From contig VXMM01000002.1 of the NCBI GenBank assembly GCA_009841105.1, positions 62,001 to 126,000 of the forward strand: 64,000 bases of DNA, given 5' to 3'. Origin of the DNA: Acidimicrobiia bacterium. GTDB taxonomy: Bacteria > Actinomycetota > Acidimicrobiia > Spongiisociales > Spongiisociaceae. The notes below the pieces were generated by a model. The model did no database searches, had not been told where the DNA came from, and saw only the letters and a list, made by a program, of their open reading frames with translations. Within the stretch, counting starts at the first letter, position 1, and the number at the start of each line of letters is the position of its first letter. A program made the translations under genes and the position numbers. Of this stretch, positions 34,099 to 42,348 are shown piece after piece.

Positions 34099-35256
34099 AT
34101 GCAAGCCCCCTTCAGCAGCATTGTCCCCGGCAGCGTCCTGCCGCCGACTTTGGGAGTCGAGAGCGAGTTACAGGACCTCAGGCTGGACCTTCGCCAATGG
34201 CTCGAGAAGAACGACCCCGGCCCGCAGCCATTCGAATACGAAGCTCGCATGGCGGCCCTCACTCGATGGCAGCGTCAAATCCACGGGGCGGGCTTCATCG
34301 GGCTCTCATGGCCAACCGAATTCGGTGGTGCAGGAATGGGTCTGGCCGCGGAGGCCGTGCTCTGCCAGGAACTCGCCGCAACCAGCATGCCGCAGCTCAT
34401 CAACCGCCTTGCTCTCTATACCTGGGGGCCCACGATTCTCAGCCGCGGCACCCCGGCACAAAAGGCTCGGTTTCTCCCCGGCATGCTCGACGCCAGCGAG
34501 ATGTGGTGTCAGGGTTTCTCTGAACCGGACGCCGGTTCGGACCTGGCCGCGGTCCGCACGAGGGCACAGGTCTCCGGCGACGTTCTCGTGGTCGACGGCC
34601 AGAAGGTCTGGACGAGTCGCGCCGAGCTGTCCAAGTGGAATGCCTTGCTCGTGCGGACCGACCCCGAAGGGGCGCGACACTCCGGTCTCTCCGTCCTGAT
34701 CGTCGACATGGGATCGCCCGGCGTGACGGTCCGGCCCTTGTTGCAGATGCTCGGCGAGCCCCACTTCAGCGAGGTCTTCTTCGACGGCGTCGAGGTGCCT
34801 CTGGAGAACGTACTGGGCGGGCTGGGAAACGGCTGGGACGTGTCCATGGAAGCGATGGCCTACGAGCGCGGCCTGTTCGTACTGGAACGGACCACCGGCC
34901 TTCGACGCCGGCTCGCCGATCTTGTCGACCGGCTCGATGCGCTCGGCAAGATCGACGGCGCCCTCGCGTCGCTCGGGGTTCTGGTATCGAAGCTCGACCT
35001 GCTCGACGCGCAGGTGTTCAGGACCTTGGGTCATCAGGAGAACGGAACGCTGGTTCCGGGTTCGAGTTCGGTGGACAAGCTGTTCCTGGCTGACGTATAC
35101 CAGGAAATCTTCGCCACAGCCTTCGACCATCTGTCCGACGAAGGCCTCGACGAAGGGTGGATCCACGACCTCTTGGAATCCCGGTCGGTCAGCATCTACT
35201 CCGGCACGTCGGAGATCCAGCGCAACGTGATCGCCCGCCAACTCCTGGGCCTCTGA
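34099..35256 (+). CDS. Acyl-CoA dehydrogenase (FadE-like, subunit 1)
   Basis: 385-residue flavin dehydrogenase. WCQGFSEPDAGSDLAAVRTRA is the FAD/substrate motif, GQKVWTSRAELSKW the second, and YSGTSEIQRNVIARQLLGL the C-terminal signature. ATG at 34099 is used since upstream in-frame sequence is hydrophobic and overlaps the promoter. The next gene encodes a second, shorter dehydrogenase starting inside its stop codon, the pattern of heteromeric alpha2beta2 dehydrogenases known for bulky (steroid, branched) substrates. Confidence 0.93.
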   Translation: MQAPFSSIVPGSVLPPTLGVESELQDLRLDLRQWLEKNDPGPQPFEYEARMAALTRWQRQIHGAGFIGLSWPTEFGGAGMGLAAEAVLCQELAATSMPQLINRLALYTWGPTILSRGTPAQKARFLPGMLDASEMWCQGFSEPDAGSDLAAVRTRAQVSGDVLVVDGQKVWTSRAELSKWNALLVRTDPEGARHSGLSVLIVDMGSPGVTVRPLLQMLGEPHFSEVFFDGVEVPLENVLGGLGNGWDVSMEAMAYERGLFVLERTTGLRRRLADLVDRLDALGKIDGALASLGVLVSKLDLLDAQVFRTLGHQENGTLVPGSSSVDKLFLADVYQEIFATAFDHLSDEGLDEGWIHDLLESRSVSIYSGTSEIQRNVIARQLLGL

Positions 35257-36254
35257 TGAATGGCACCATGGGTGCGGAAGTAGCGTCCACACTGGATCGC
35301 CTACTCGCAGATCATGCGTCGACCGATCGACTGCTCGATGCGGCTGCTTCAGAGGCCCCGGACTCGACCCTGCTCGCAGCGCTGGACGAGGTCGGCCTCA
35401 CCGAGTTGGCCGTTCCCGAAAAGATGGGAGGTCTGGGACTCGACCTCGACCAACTCTGCCTGGTGGGCTGGGTGGGAGGCCGCCGTTTGATGCCGACACT
35501 ATCGCGCCTCAAGATGACCCTCGTGGGCCCGCTGGTGACGAACGGACCATCCGGCGAACCCCCGGCCGGTGCTCGCTGGGGATGTGGGTTCCCTGCAATC
35601 GGCTCCGCTCCTGCTGATGGGGGGCCGGCGGAGGTCTGGATCGAAGAGGGGGCGAGCGTTGCGCTGGTGGTGGGAGAGAGATCGTCACGAGTCGTCGACC
35701 TCGGCCGTGCGGACAGTGTGGTCGAACCGGAGCCCGGAGTGGACCCCGGGCAGGGTCGCAGCCGGCTCAGTTTCGACCCAGACGCTTCGACTGTTCTGGC
35801 CGGCGCCGATCATGCTCGGATAGTGGATCGCTCCCGGGTCCTCGTCCTCGCCGAGCTCTCCGGAGTAGCGGACCGAGTCACGGAAGTGTCGGTGGACTAC
35901 GCCCGCCAACGGTCCCAGTTCGGGCGGCCGCTGGCCGCTTTCCAGGCGATCCAACACAAGCTCGCCGATATGCGCGCGGGATGCGAACTCATTCGCTCCG
36001 CGGTCAGCCGGCTGGCATGGCTCGAGGAACCGCGCCCGGAACTCACCGCGAGCCTCGCCGCGGCGACTGTATCTGTGGCCCGGCAGGTGGCGGAGGACGC
36101 CATCCAGGTTCACGGCGGGATGGGCTTTGCATGGGAGTATGGAATCCACCTGTACTACCGGCGGTGTCTGGCGCTGCAGCAACAACTTGGGGGCGCGGAG
36201 AGCCTTCGCCGTTTCGTCGGGCACTCGATAGTCGCACGGAGGAAGACCCAATGA
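35256..36254 (+). CDS. Acyl-CoA dehydrogenase (FadE-like, subunit 2)
   Basis: 332 residues. It keeps the C-terminal four-helix region (VDYARQRSQFGRPLAAFQAIQHKLADM, then AIQVHGGMGFAWEYGIHLYYRR) but its N-terminal and middle domains are short, and the usual FAD motif around the middle barrel is not evident. This fits the non-catalytic or half-site partner of an alpha2beta2 acyl-CoA dehydrogenase. ATG at 35256 overlaps the previous stop (TGATG), and the crotonase gene overlaps its own stop. Confidence 0.9.
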   Translation: MNGTMGAEVASTLDRLLADHASTDRLLDAAASEAPDSTLLAALDEVGLTELAVPEKMGGLGLDLDQLCLVGWVGGRRLMPTLSRLKMTLVGPLVTNGPSGEPPAGARWGCGFPAIGSAPADGGPAEVWIEEGASVALVVGERSSRVVDLGRADSVVEPEPGVDPGQGRSRLSFDPDASTVLAGADHARIVDRSRVLVLAELSGVADRVTEVSVDYARQRSQFGRPLAAFQAIQHKLADMRAGCELIRSAVSRLAWLEEPRPELTASLAAATVSVARQVAEDAIQVHGGMGFAWEYGIHLYYRRCLALQQQLGGAESLRRFVGHSIVARRKTQ

Positions 36255-37060
36255 ACGACAACGCACCGTTGCTGGTGGAAGACCGTGGGCCGGCGAGGTG
36301 GATCTGGTTCAACCGACCTCGCGTGCACAACGCCCAGAACACCGAAATGCTCGAGGCCCTGGACGATGCGCTCAAGCTGGCCGGCCAGGATGCCGGTGTA
36401 CGTGTCGTCGTGCTCGCAGGCAAGGGGAGATCGTTCTGTTCAGGGCATGATCTCAAAGAGATTGTGGCGCATGCCGACTACGCCCGAGCGGTCGAGTCGG
36501 TAGAGGGCCGGATGCAATGGGAGCAACGACTGTTCGTAGAACCGGTGAACCGCTTTCGCGAGCTTCCCGTGCCGACGGTGGTGCTCGCCCATGGCCACTG
36601 CCTCGCGGCCGGCCTGATGTTCGTCTCCGTCGCGGATTTCGTGTACGCGACGCCGGACGCCGTCTTCGGTTCGCCCATAATCCCGGCCATGAGCATCAAT
36701 GACGCCGAGGTTCCTGCATTCGCCTGGGCCGTGGGTTCGCGGCGCGCCAAGCAGACCCTCTGGCTCGACCAGCGAATGGACGCTCAGACCGCCCGCGAGG
36801 TGGGTCTGGTGTCCGAAGTAGTGCCAGCCGATGAGATAGAGGAGTGGATCGAGTCGGTCGTCCAATCCCTGGCAGCCATTCCGGCCGAGACGCTCATGCT
36901 GTCGAAACTCTCGCTACGGCAGATGGACGATCAGGCCGGCTACCTAGCGATCAGTGGCTTCCACTTCCTATCCCACTCGCTGAGCCACCACACGACGGGT
37001 GCGCTGGCCGCACTCGCGGAACGGCAGCAGCGCCTTTCCGGTTCGGATGAGTCGGATTGA
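36251..37060 (+). CDS. Crotonase-superfamily protein lacking both hydratase glutamates
   Basis: 269-residue enoyl-CoA hydratase/isomerase-fold protein. The oxyanion-hole segments SFCSGHDLKE and HGHCLAAG are present. However, at the two catalytic Glu positions of enoyl-CoA hydratase (in GGGCELA and FGxPE segments) it has M123 and I143 (GLMFVSVAD and FGSPII). A simple hydration is therefore unlikely; isomerisation, C-C hydrolysis, decarboxylation or dehalogenation, all known in crotonases, are possible. It overlaps the dehydrogenase gene by ATGA and is followed by an unknown gene by TTGA overlap. Confidence 0.88.
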   Translation: MNDNAPLLVEDRGPARWIWFNRPRVHNAQNTEMLEALDDALKLAGQDAGVRVVVLAGKGRSFCSGHDLKEIVAHADYARAVESVEGRMQWEQRLFVEPVNRFRELPVPTVVLAHGHCLAAGLMFVSVADFVYATPDAVFGSPIIPAMSINDAEVPAFAWAVGSRRAKQTLWLDQRMDAQTAREVGLVSEVVPADEIEEWIESVVQSLAAIPAETLMLSKLSLRQMDDQAGYLAISGFHFLSHSLSHHTTGALAALAERQQRLSGSDESD

Positions 37061-37788
37061 CCGATCCGCTACGCCTCGAGGGAGGAATCATCGACCTGCT
37101 TCCGAACATATACATGGCACGGATGGACGTCGCCCCGGAGGGGTTGCCGGCATTCATGAACTGGTACGAACACAAGCATGCACCCGACCTGATCTCAGTC
37201 GGGTTCCACAGCGCTCACGGATACCAATGCCGGGCCGGTTCGCCGTTCATCCTCAATGTGTACGAGATTGACAGTTCGGAGATCTTCTACTCGGAGGCTT
37301 ACAACACGAAGCGGACTCCGGCATCGGACCCGGAACGCCCGGCGATCCTCGCCGGCGTCACGAATCGATCGAATACCGTCTACCGTCAGATCCACACGCT
37401 CGGTGTCGAGATGCCTGACCGGCCGTGGTCGGAAGGTTGCCGGTCCGGCGCGGTGGACGCCCCGGTCGTGACTTCGGTCCGCTTCGACCTGGAACGGGGC
37501 TCGAGCCGGGATGCCCTGGTGGGCTGGTTCCGCGATGTCGAGTTCCCCGAGACTGCGTGCCGGTCCGGATTCCTGGCTGCTCGACTCCTGAACCGGACCG
37601 AGCGCCAGCACCACGCCAACCCGTGGCTGTCCTCATGGGCGACGCTCATCGAATGGGAGGACCAGGCCGCCGCGGAATCCGCCGGAGGCGAGGCGGACAC
37701 GCTGGAGCGGCTCGCCGGGTCCGGCCTTGGAGCCAACGGCGCCGCTTTCCACCTGGCTGTCCGCGTCTTGTCCGCAACCACCGGTTGA
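37057..37788 (+). CDS. Unknown protein, probable tandem dimeric alpha/beta barrel
   Basis: 243 residues starting at TTG 37057 inside the crotonase stop. Two weakly similar halves are visible: NIYMARMDVAPEGLPAFMNWY in the first and VVTSVRFDLERGSSRDALVGWF in the second, each with the strand-helix pattern of EthD/ferredoxin-like barrels. His-rich EHKHAPDL could bind a ligand. No family was recognised with confidence. Tight coupling to the crotonase and dehydrogenases says it belongs to the CoA pathway. Confidence 0.7.
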   Translation: MTDPLRLEGGIIDLLPNIYMARMDVAPEGLPAFMNWYEHKHAPDLISVGFHSAHGYQCRAGSPFILNVYEIDSSEIFYSEAYNTKRTPASDPERPAILAGVTNRSNTVYRQIHTLGVEMPDRPWSEGCRSGAVDAPVVTSVRFDLERGSSRDALVGWFRDVEFPETACRSGFLAARLLNRTERQHHANPWLSSWATLIEWEDQAAAESAGGEADTLERLAGSGLGANGAAFHLAVRVLSATTG

Positions 37789-37823
37789 AGCCACCGTCAA
37801 TGAGGGGTCTCTCCCAGACCTCC

Positions 37824-38864
37824 CTAGACCGCGAAGTGGGGCATTACCTCGGAGGCGACCATCTGCTGACCCTCAAGTGCGGTGTCGAGTCCGGGGCCGT
37901 GGAAATATCGGAGGCGGACGATGATCTCTTCCGGATCGAGGATCTCTCTCCACTCCTCCAGCATCTCGATCCACGTGGCCGGAGAGCCGACCAAGGCTCT
38001 ATTGCGGAGCACGTGGTCGAGGGTGATGTCGTCCGCTGAACCCACATCCTCGATCCAGGGCTCCCACTTCGGCTTGTAGTAAGCGTTGCCGCGCCGGTAG
38101 TAGATCCGATGGTATTCCAGGATGTACTGGCCGAGGAGATCTCGGGCAGCTTCGTCGGTGGTGGCAATCGCCGCTTCACGGAGGATGGCGATCCGGGGAG
38201 TCTTTCCCAGCTTCGCGCACTCCTCCCTGTACAGCCCGGCGAGGTGTGAGAGGTGCGCTGTCGAGCTGATCGGCCCGGTCTCCCAACCATCGCCAAGCGC
38301 AGCGATCTTGACACCCACATCACTCCAGGCACCGACCCAAACCTCTGGAACGAGATCACCCATCGCCGGGTCGCGAGGAGGAACCGTCCCCCGCCACGGA
38401 TCATCCTCGGCGAAGCGGAAGGGCTCACCGGAGCGGAATGCGTTGATGGCCTCCAGGCCTCTGCGCATCCTCTGGGGCCGCTCCGACAGGTCCACTCCAT
38501 AGACGTCGAAGTCGTCTTGCAGGTAGCCGGCGCCGACGGTCAGCCGGTACCGGCCCGGATACATGGCGTTGATCATCGCCGCATCCTGGATCACGGTCAC
38601 CGGGTGATAGAGGGGGAGGAGCACCACACCGCTTGCGAACTTGAGGCGCTTCGTTTCCGCCAGCCCGAACTGAGCGATGAGTTGCGCGTTGTTCACGACT
38701 CCGTGTGTCCCGGAGTGAGGGCCGTGCCCGCGCCGCTCACCCTTGTACGCATACTCGAATCCGAGCGCGTCGGCCGATTCACACTCCGCTAGGTAGCCGT
38801 CAAGGTCCCACCGGCGCTCTCCATCCCGTACACCGACAACGGTCGTGGAGATAGAGAACTTCAT
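37824..38864 (-). CDS. LLM-class flavin/F420-dependent oxidoreductase
   Basis: 346-residue luciferase-like protein. KFASGVVLLPLYHPVTVIQDAAMI, RYRLTVGAGYLQDDFDVYGVDL and the C-terminal RNRALVGSPATWIEMLEEW are typical of the bacterial luciferase-like family. It overlaps the aspartoacylase-like gene upstream by ATGA and converges with the plus-strand dehydrogenase unit. In this group, members oxidise alcohols, hydroxylate or cleave C-C/C-N bonds; which applies here is not visible. Confidence 0.88.
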   Translation of the reverse strand: MKFSISTTVVGVRDGERRWDLDGYLAECESADALGFEYAYKGERRGHGPHSGTHGVVNNAQLIAQFGLAETKRLKFASGVVLLPLYHPVTVIQDAAMINAMYPGRYRLTVGAGYLQDDFDVYGVDLSERPQRMRRGLEAINAFRSGEPFRFAEDDPWRGTVPPRDPAMGDLVPEVWVGAWSDVGVKIAALGDGWETGPISSTAHLSHLAGLYREECAKLGKTPRIAILREAAIATTDEAARDLLGQYILEYHRIYYRRGNAYYKPKWEPWIEDVGSADDITLDHVLRNRALVGSPATWIEMLEEWREILDPEEIIVRLRYFHGPGLDTALEGQQMVASEVMPHFAV

Positions 38865-39796
38865 CGAGGAGCTCCCGGCACCTCGACCTCGTCATGGGGA
38901 AACCCGACCATGAAGGCGAAGTCGCCGGGGTTGACGATCTTCGGCGTGGTCACCGCCATTAGTAGGATGCCTGGCCGGTCGATCTCGAACTCCTCCCAGA
39001 CCTCCCCCGTGGCGGGGCTGGTGATCCATCCGAGACGGCCCTCCGGGATCTCACTACCGACCGCATCGGTGGACACGCCGCTCTGGAGGATGCCGCTCGT
39101 GGAAGCGAGGAACAGCGGCCGCTCGCGGATGACGGGCAATCGCGGCGGGCCGGTGGGACTACCGCCGAGGTGGCCCCGGTAACGCAGCGTGTTCAGGCTG
39201 CCTTCGACGCCGGCGGCCGGGGAGGGCAGACTCGCCCCCCCGAACTCGGGAAGGAAGCCTGACAGGCCGCGCTCGACGGCTGTCGCGCTGACCTGGCCTC
39301 CCGGCCGGAAGTCGACGACGACCGGCAGGTAGCCGAACGAGGATGTGAGCTCGAGGTCTCCGGCATCATAGGAATACCAAAGTGCCATCTCGGGCGTCCC
39401 CGAGTGCAGGTCGATGATGCACTCCGCATGCTCGTAGACGACGGTCGCGACGGCGTGAGCAACCTGGTCGGTGAGAAAGCCGCTCGGCGTCCCTGGAAAG
39501 CGCCGGTTCAGGTACAGATGGTCGGGCGAGACTCGGGTGCCCACCTGGAGCGCAGGGAGGTTCACGGCTGCAGCCAGGAGAACCGTGCCCTTCAGTTGCT
39601 CCTGAATCAGGTGTCGCTCGAGATCGTGCACCGCGATCGACCCGAGCGGCTTGTCACCGTACAGCCCCGAGACTATGGCCGTCGCCGGTCCCGGGGTGGC
39701 GCCGCGGAGTTCGACGAATCGGACCTGCCACGGTGCGCCGTCGATCCGGCGTCCGACGGGCACCCTCCACTCTCGACGTGTCGTGGACGACTTCAT
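38861..39796 (-). CDS. Aspartoacylase/succinylglutamate-desuccinylase-like protein, altered metal site
   Basis: 311-residue M14-type fold. DLHSG (H131), the LNRRFPG substrate loop and the late Glu in PEFGG (E184) are conserved, but the first metal motif, normally G-x-H-G-x-E, reads SGLYGDKPLG with Y46 and K49 in place of His and Glu. Two of the residues that bind zinc are therefore missing. It may bind another metal, act as a lyase or binding protein, or be inactive. It overlaps the luciferase-like gene by four bases. Confidence 0.75.
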   Translation of the reverse strand: MKSSTTRREWRVPVGRRIDGAPWQVRFVELRGATPGPATAIVSGLYGDKPLGSIAVHDLERHLIQEQLKGTVLLAAAVNLPALQVGTRVSPDHLYLNRRFPGTPSGFLTDQVAHAVATVVYEHAECIIDLHSGTPEMALWYSYDAGDLELTSSFGYLPVVVDFRPGGQVSATAVERGLSGFLPEFGGASLPSPAAGVEGSLNTLRYRGHLGGSPTGPPRLPVIRERPLFLASTSGILQSGVSTDAVGSEIPEGRLGWITSPATGEVWEEFEIDRPGILLMAVTTPKIVNPGDFAFMVGFPHDEVEVPGAPR

Positions 39797-40022
39797 GCGA
39801 TTCTCGAGTCAATTGTGGTCATACGTCGGGTGGACCTCTGCGGGCACTTGGTTCGTCAGGTTGGGAGCCTTCAGATGCTAGGAGGGTGCCCAAAAAAGTC
39901 CAGTTGGCCCGGCAGACGGTAACCAGAGCCCGGCTGGGGGCATCGCAGGCCAACCCATCTCCGCCTTCTTCAGCACCCTGCTAAGCGAGATCTCCCCCGG
40001 TCGGAAAGTCGGGTTGACCGGA

Positions 40023-40775
40023 TCAAGGTCGAGCAGCTTGGGACGAGCCCGAACGGGTGTCCTCCCAGATCCGGTCGGCGATCGGATGCGACGCTTCCTC
40101 CATGACGTGTGCGAGAAGGCCCGCCGAGCGAGCGACGATCGAGAGGCCCCGAGCGAACCGCGGAGGCAGCCCCAGGTCGGACACGATGGCGCCGATCGCT
40201 CCGGCGGCGTTCATCGGTACGGTCCTGCCCTTGGCTTCGCTCAGAGCCGTCTCCACCAGGACCGCGGTGAGGAAGTGCTCCTCCGGGAGCTCCTGATCGA
40301 CCTGGACGCGTCTGAGCGCCGCAACCCGGTCATCGCCGTCTCGATGAATCGGGTGGCCGAAGCCGGGGATCACCGTCCCCTCCCTCAACCAGGCGTCCAC
40401 GCTCGCCGACACGACTTGTGTTCGCGTCTCGGGTGTGGAGTCGTTTACCAACCGCGCCAGCATTCCGGCAGCCTGCTCCGCGGTACCGAGCAGCGCAGGA
40501 CCGGCCCCGAGAAGGCCGGCGGCAACCGCTCCCTGGAGGCTGTCCGGCGCACCGCGATACGTGAGACGCGCCGTGATGGCGGATGGCGTGAGGCCGTGCT
40601 CAGCCACCGTCACCAGCATGGCGTCGATCATCGACTCGACGGATTGCTCGGGCATCGTTCCGATCGTGAGCAGGTAGAGCATCGCGGCGAAGCTGGTGTC
40701 GCCGATCAACTCCTCGGAAAGATCGAACCCGTGGATGATGATCCGGTCACCACTCGCATCGGCCAGGCCTGGCAT
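40023..40775 (-). CDS. Citrate-synthase-family protein, citryl-CoA-lyase-like
   Basis: 250-residue short citrate-synthase-fold protein. PGFGHPIHRDGDDRVAAL has the second catalytic His, and GLLAHVMEE the C-terminal CoA/substrate Arg-Glu region. The first catalytic His position reads GPALLGTAEQA without His, and the late Asp position reads PMNAAGAIG. Proteins like this are labelled citryl-CoA lyase and occur in CoA catabolic clusters, where they may cleave or form C-C bonds in branched hydroxy-acyl-CoA. It is downstream of acyl-CoA ligase 2 by 31 bases. Confidence 0.8.
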   Translation of the reverse strand: MPGLADASGDRIIIHGFDLSEELIGDTSFAAMLYLLTIGTMPEQSVESMIDAMLVTVAEHGLTPSAITARLTYRGAPDSLQGAVAAGLLGAGPALLGTAEQAAGMLARLVNDSTPETRTQVVSASVDAWLREGTVIPGFGHPIHRDGDDRVAALRRVQVDQELPEEHFLTAVLVETALSEAKGRTVPMNAAGAIGAIVSDLGLPPRFARGLSIVARSAGLLAHVMEEASHPIADRIWEDTRSGSSQAARP

Positions 40776-40806
40776 TCAGATCTCTTCTCGGGTCGTCACG
40801 GGCACC

Positions 40807-42348
40807 TCAGTTCACCTGGCGGGATTGTTGATCCCAGTGCCGGCTTCTGAGCGCCGATTTGAGAATCTTGCCGGTCGAGCCCTTCGCCAACTCCTTCACG
40901 ATCCACACGTCTCGCGGCTTCTTGTAGCCGGCCAGCCGGTTGGCCACCTCGGCAGTGACCTCCTCGGGCCTGACGGTGTGCCCGGGCCTCTCAACCACAT
41001 AGGCAACCACGCGTTCCCCCCATCGCTCGTCAGGCACTCCGATCACGGCCGACTCGAGAACGCCGGCGTGGTTGGCGATCGCCGCCTCGACTTCCGCCGG
41101 GTATACGTTCAGCCCGCCGCTGATGACCATGTCCTTCTGCCGGTCGATGATTGTCAGGTAACCCTCGTCATCAAGGTACCCGATGTCCCCGGTTCGGTAG
41201 AACCCGTCTACATAAGCCTCTCGAGTCGACTCTTCGTCCTCCCAGTATCCGACTGTCACGCTCTCCGCTCGGACCTGGATCTCGCCCACCCGCGAGTCGA
41301 GAGCACCCGTCGGGACGAGCCGGAGCTCGACCGATCGCGTCGGCCTGCCCGCCGACGCGAGCCGTTGATCGGACGCATCGACGTGCTCGGAACGGGACAG
41401 CACGGTGAGCGGATGGGGCGCCTCCGCCGTCCCGTACACCTGCACGAATACCGGGCCGAAGACATCGATGGCTCGCCTGATCGTGTTCGGAGCGATCGGG
41501 GAGCCTCCGTACGACACGTGTCGTAGGTTGAGCGTCGGCCGCTTCCGTGCCTCGGCTTCCTCGATGAGCATCGTGATCATCGTGGGCACTACGAACGAGG
41601 CGGTCGCCCGCCGGCGCAGGGCCTCATCCAGGAAGCGGCCGGGGTCGAAGGAGGGGACCACGATGTTGCGCGCTCCGCCGAGGGCATACGCAATCACCTT
41701 CGAGCCGCTGCCGTGCGACAGCGGCCCGGCGTGCAGCATGGCGTCTGCAGGCGTGACGTCTATCAACTCATCGAGCAACATGTTCCAGGTTGCGGCCATC
41801 CGACTCCGAAAGGTGGCTGTTGCGCCCTTCGGGTGGCCGGTCGTGCCCGAGGTATAGAGGATCGCGCTCGGGTCATCTGGTCGCCACGCGCGGTCGGGAG
41901 GGCGGTTGGCGGCTCCGAGAACCTCTTCGTAGTCGTGGGTTCCACCGCCGCCGATGGACACGACGGTATCGAGTGCTTCAGCCTCGTCGACCAAGCTCAG
42001 GGCAGAGTCGGCCGAAGTAGATTCGGTGATCAGTATGGAGGCCCCCGAGTCCCTCACCACATGCAGGCGTTCGGACTGGCTCAGGCGTGGGTTGATCGGA
42101 ACCTTGGGATGGCCCGCCTTCAACAGGGCAATGTCGGCCTCGATGTACTCCATACGGTTGGAAGCGAGGATGGCGACCGGTCGCCTCCCGGGATTCAACT
42201 CGAGAAGAGCCGACGCGAGGCGGTCGGACCGGTTGGCAAGCTGAGCGAATGTCTCCGATCGGTCCCCGTCCTCTACGGCGACCCGTGACGCGTGCTGCCG
42301 GAATGACCGGTCCAGCAGGGCGCCTAGGTCAGCCGTTGTGAATGTCAC
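40807..42348 (-). CDS. AMP-forming acyl-CoA ligase (ligase 2)
   Basis: 513-residue ANL ligase. P-loop YTSGTTGHPKGAT, VQVYGTAEAPHPLT adenine motif, FYRTGDIGYLD hinge Asp, DRQKDMVISGGLNVYPAEVE and catalytic Lys in GSTGKILK are all in place. GTG at 42348, with GGGGGA six bases upstream, overlaps mutase 2 by 20 bases, so the two are coupled. The presence of a second ligase next to the second mutase mirrors the ligase 1/mutase 1 arrangement. Confidence 0.94.
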   Translation of the reverse strand: MTFTTADLGALLDRSFRQHASRVAVEDGDRSETFAQLANRSDRLASALLELNPGRRPVAILASNRMEYIEADIALLKAGHPKVPINPRLSQSERLHVVRDSGASILITESTSADSALSLVDEAEALDTVVSIGGGGTHDYEEVLGAANRPPDRAWRPDDPSAILYTSGTTGHPKGATATFRSRMAATWNMLLDELIDVTPADAMLHAGPLSHGSGSKVIAYALGGARNIVVPSFDPGRFLDEALRRRATASFVVPTMITMLIEEAEARKRPTLNLRHVSYGGSPIAPNTIRRAIDVFGPVFVQVYGTAEAPHPLTVLSRSEHVDASDQRLASAGRPTRSVELRLVPTGALDSRVGEIQVRAESVTVGYWEDEESTREAYVDGFYRTGDIGYLDDEGYLTIIDRQKDMVISGGLNVYPAEVEAAIANHAGVLESAVIGVPDERWGERVVAYVVERPGHTVRPEEVTAEVANRLAGYKKPRDVWIVKELAKGSTGKILKSALRSRHWDQQSRQVN

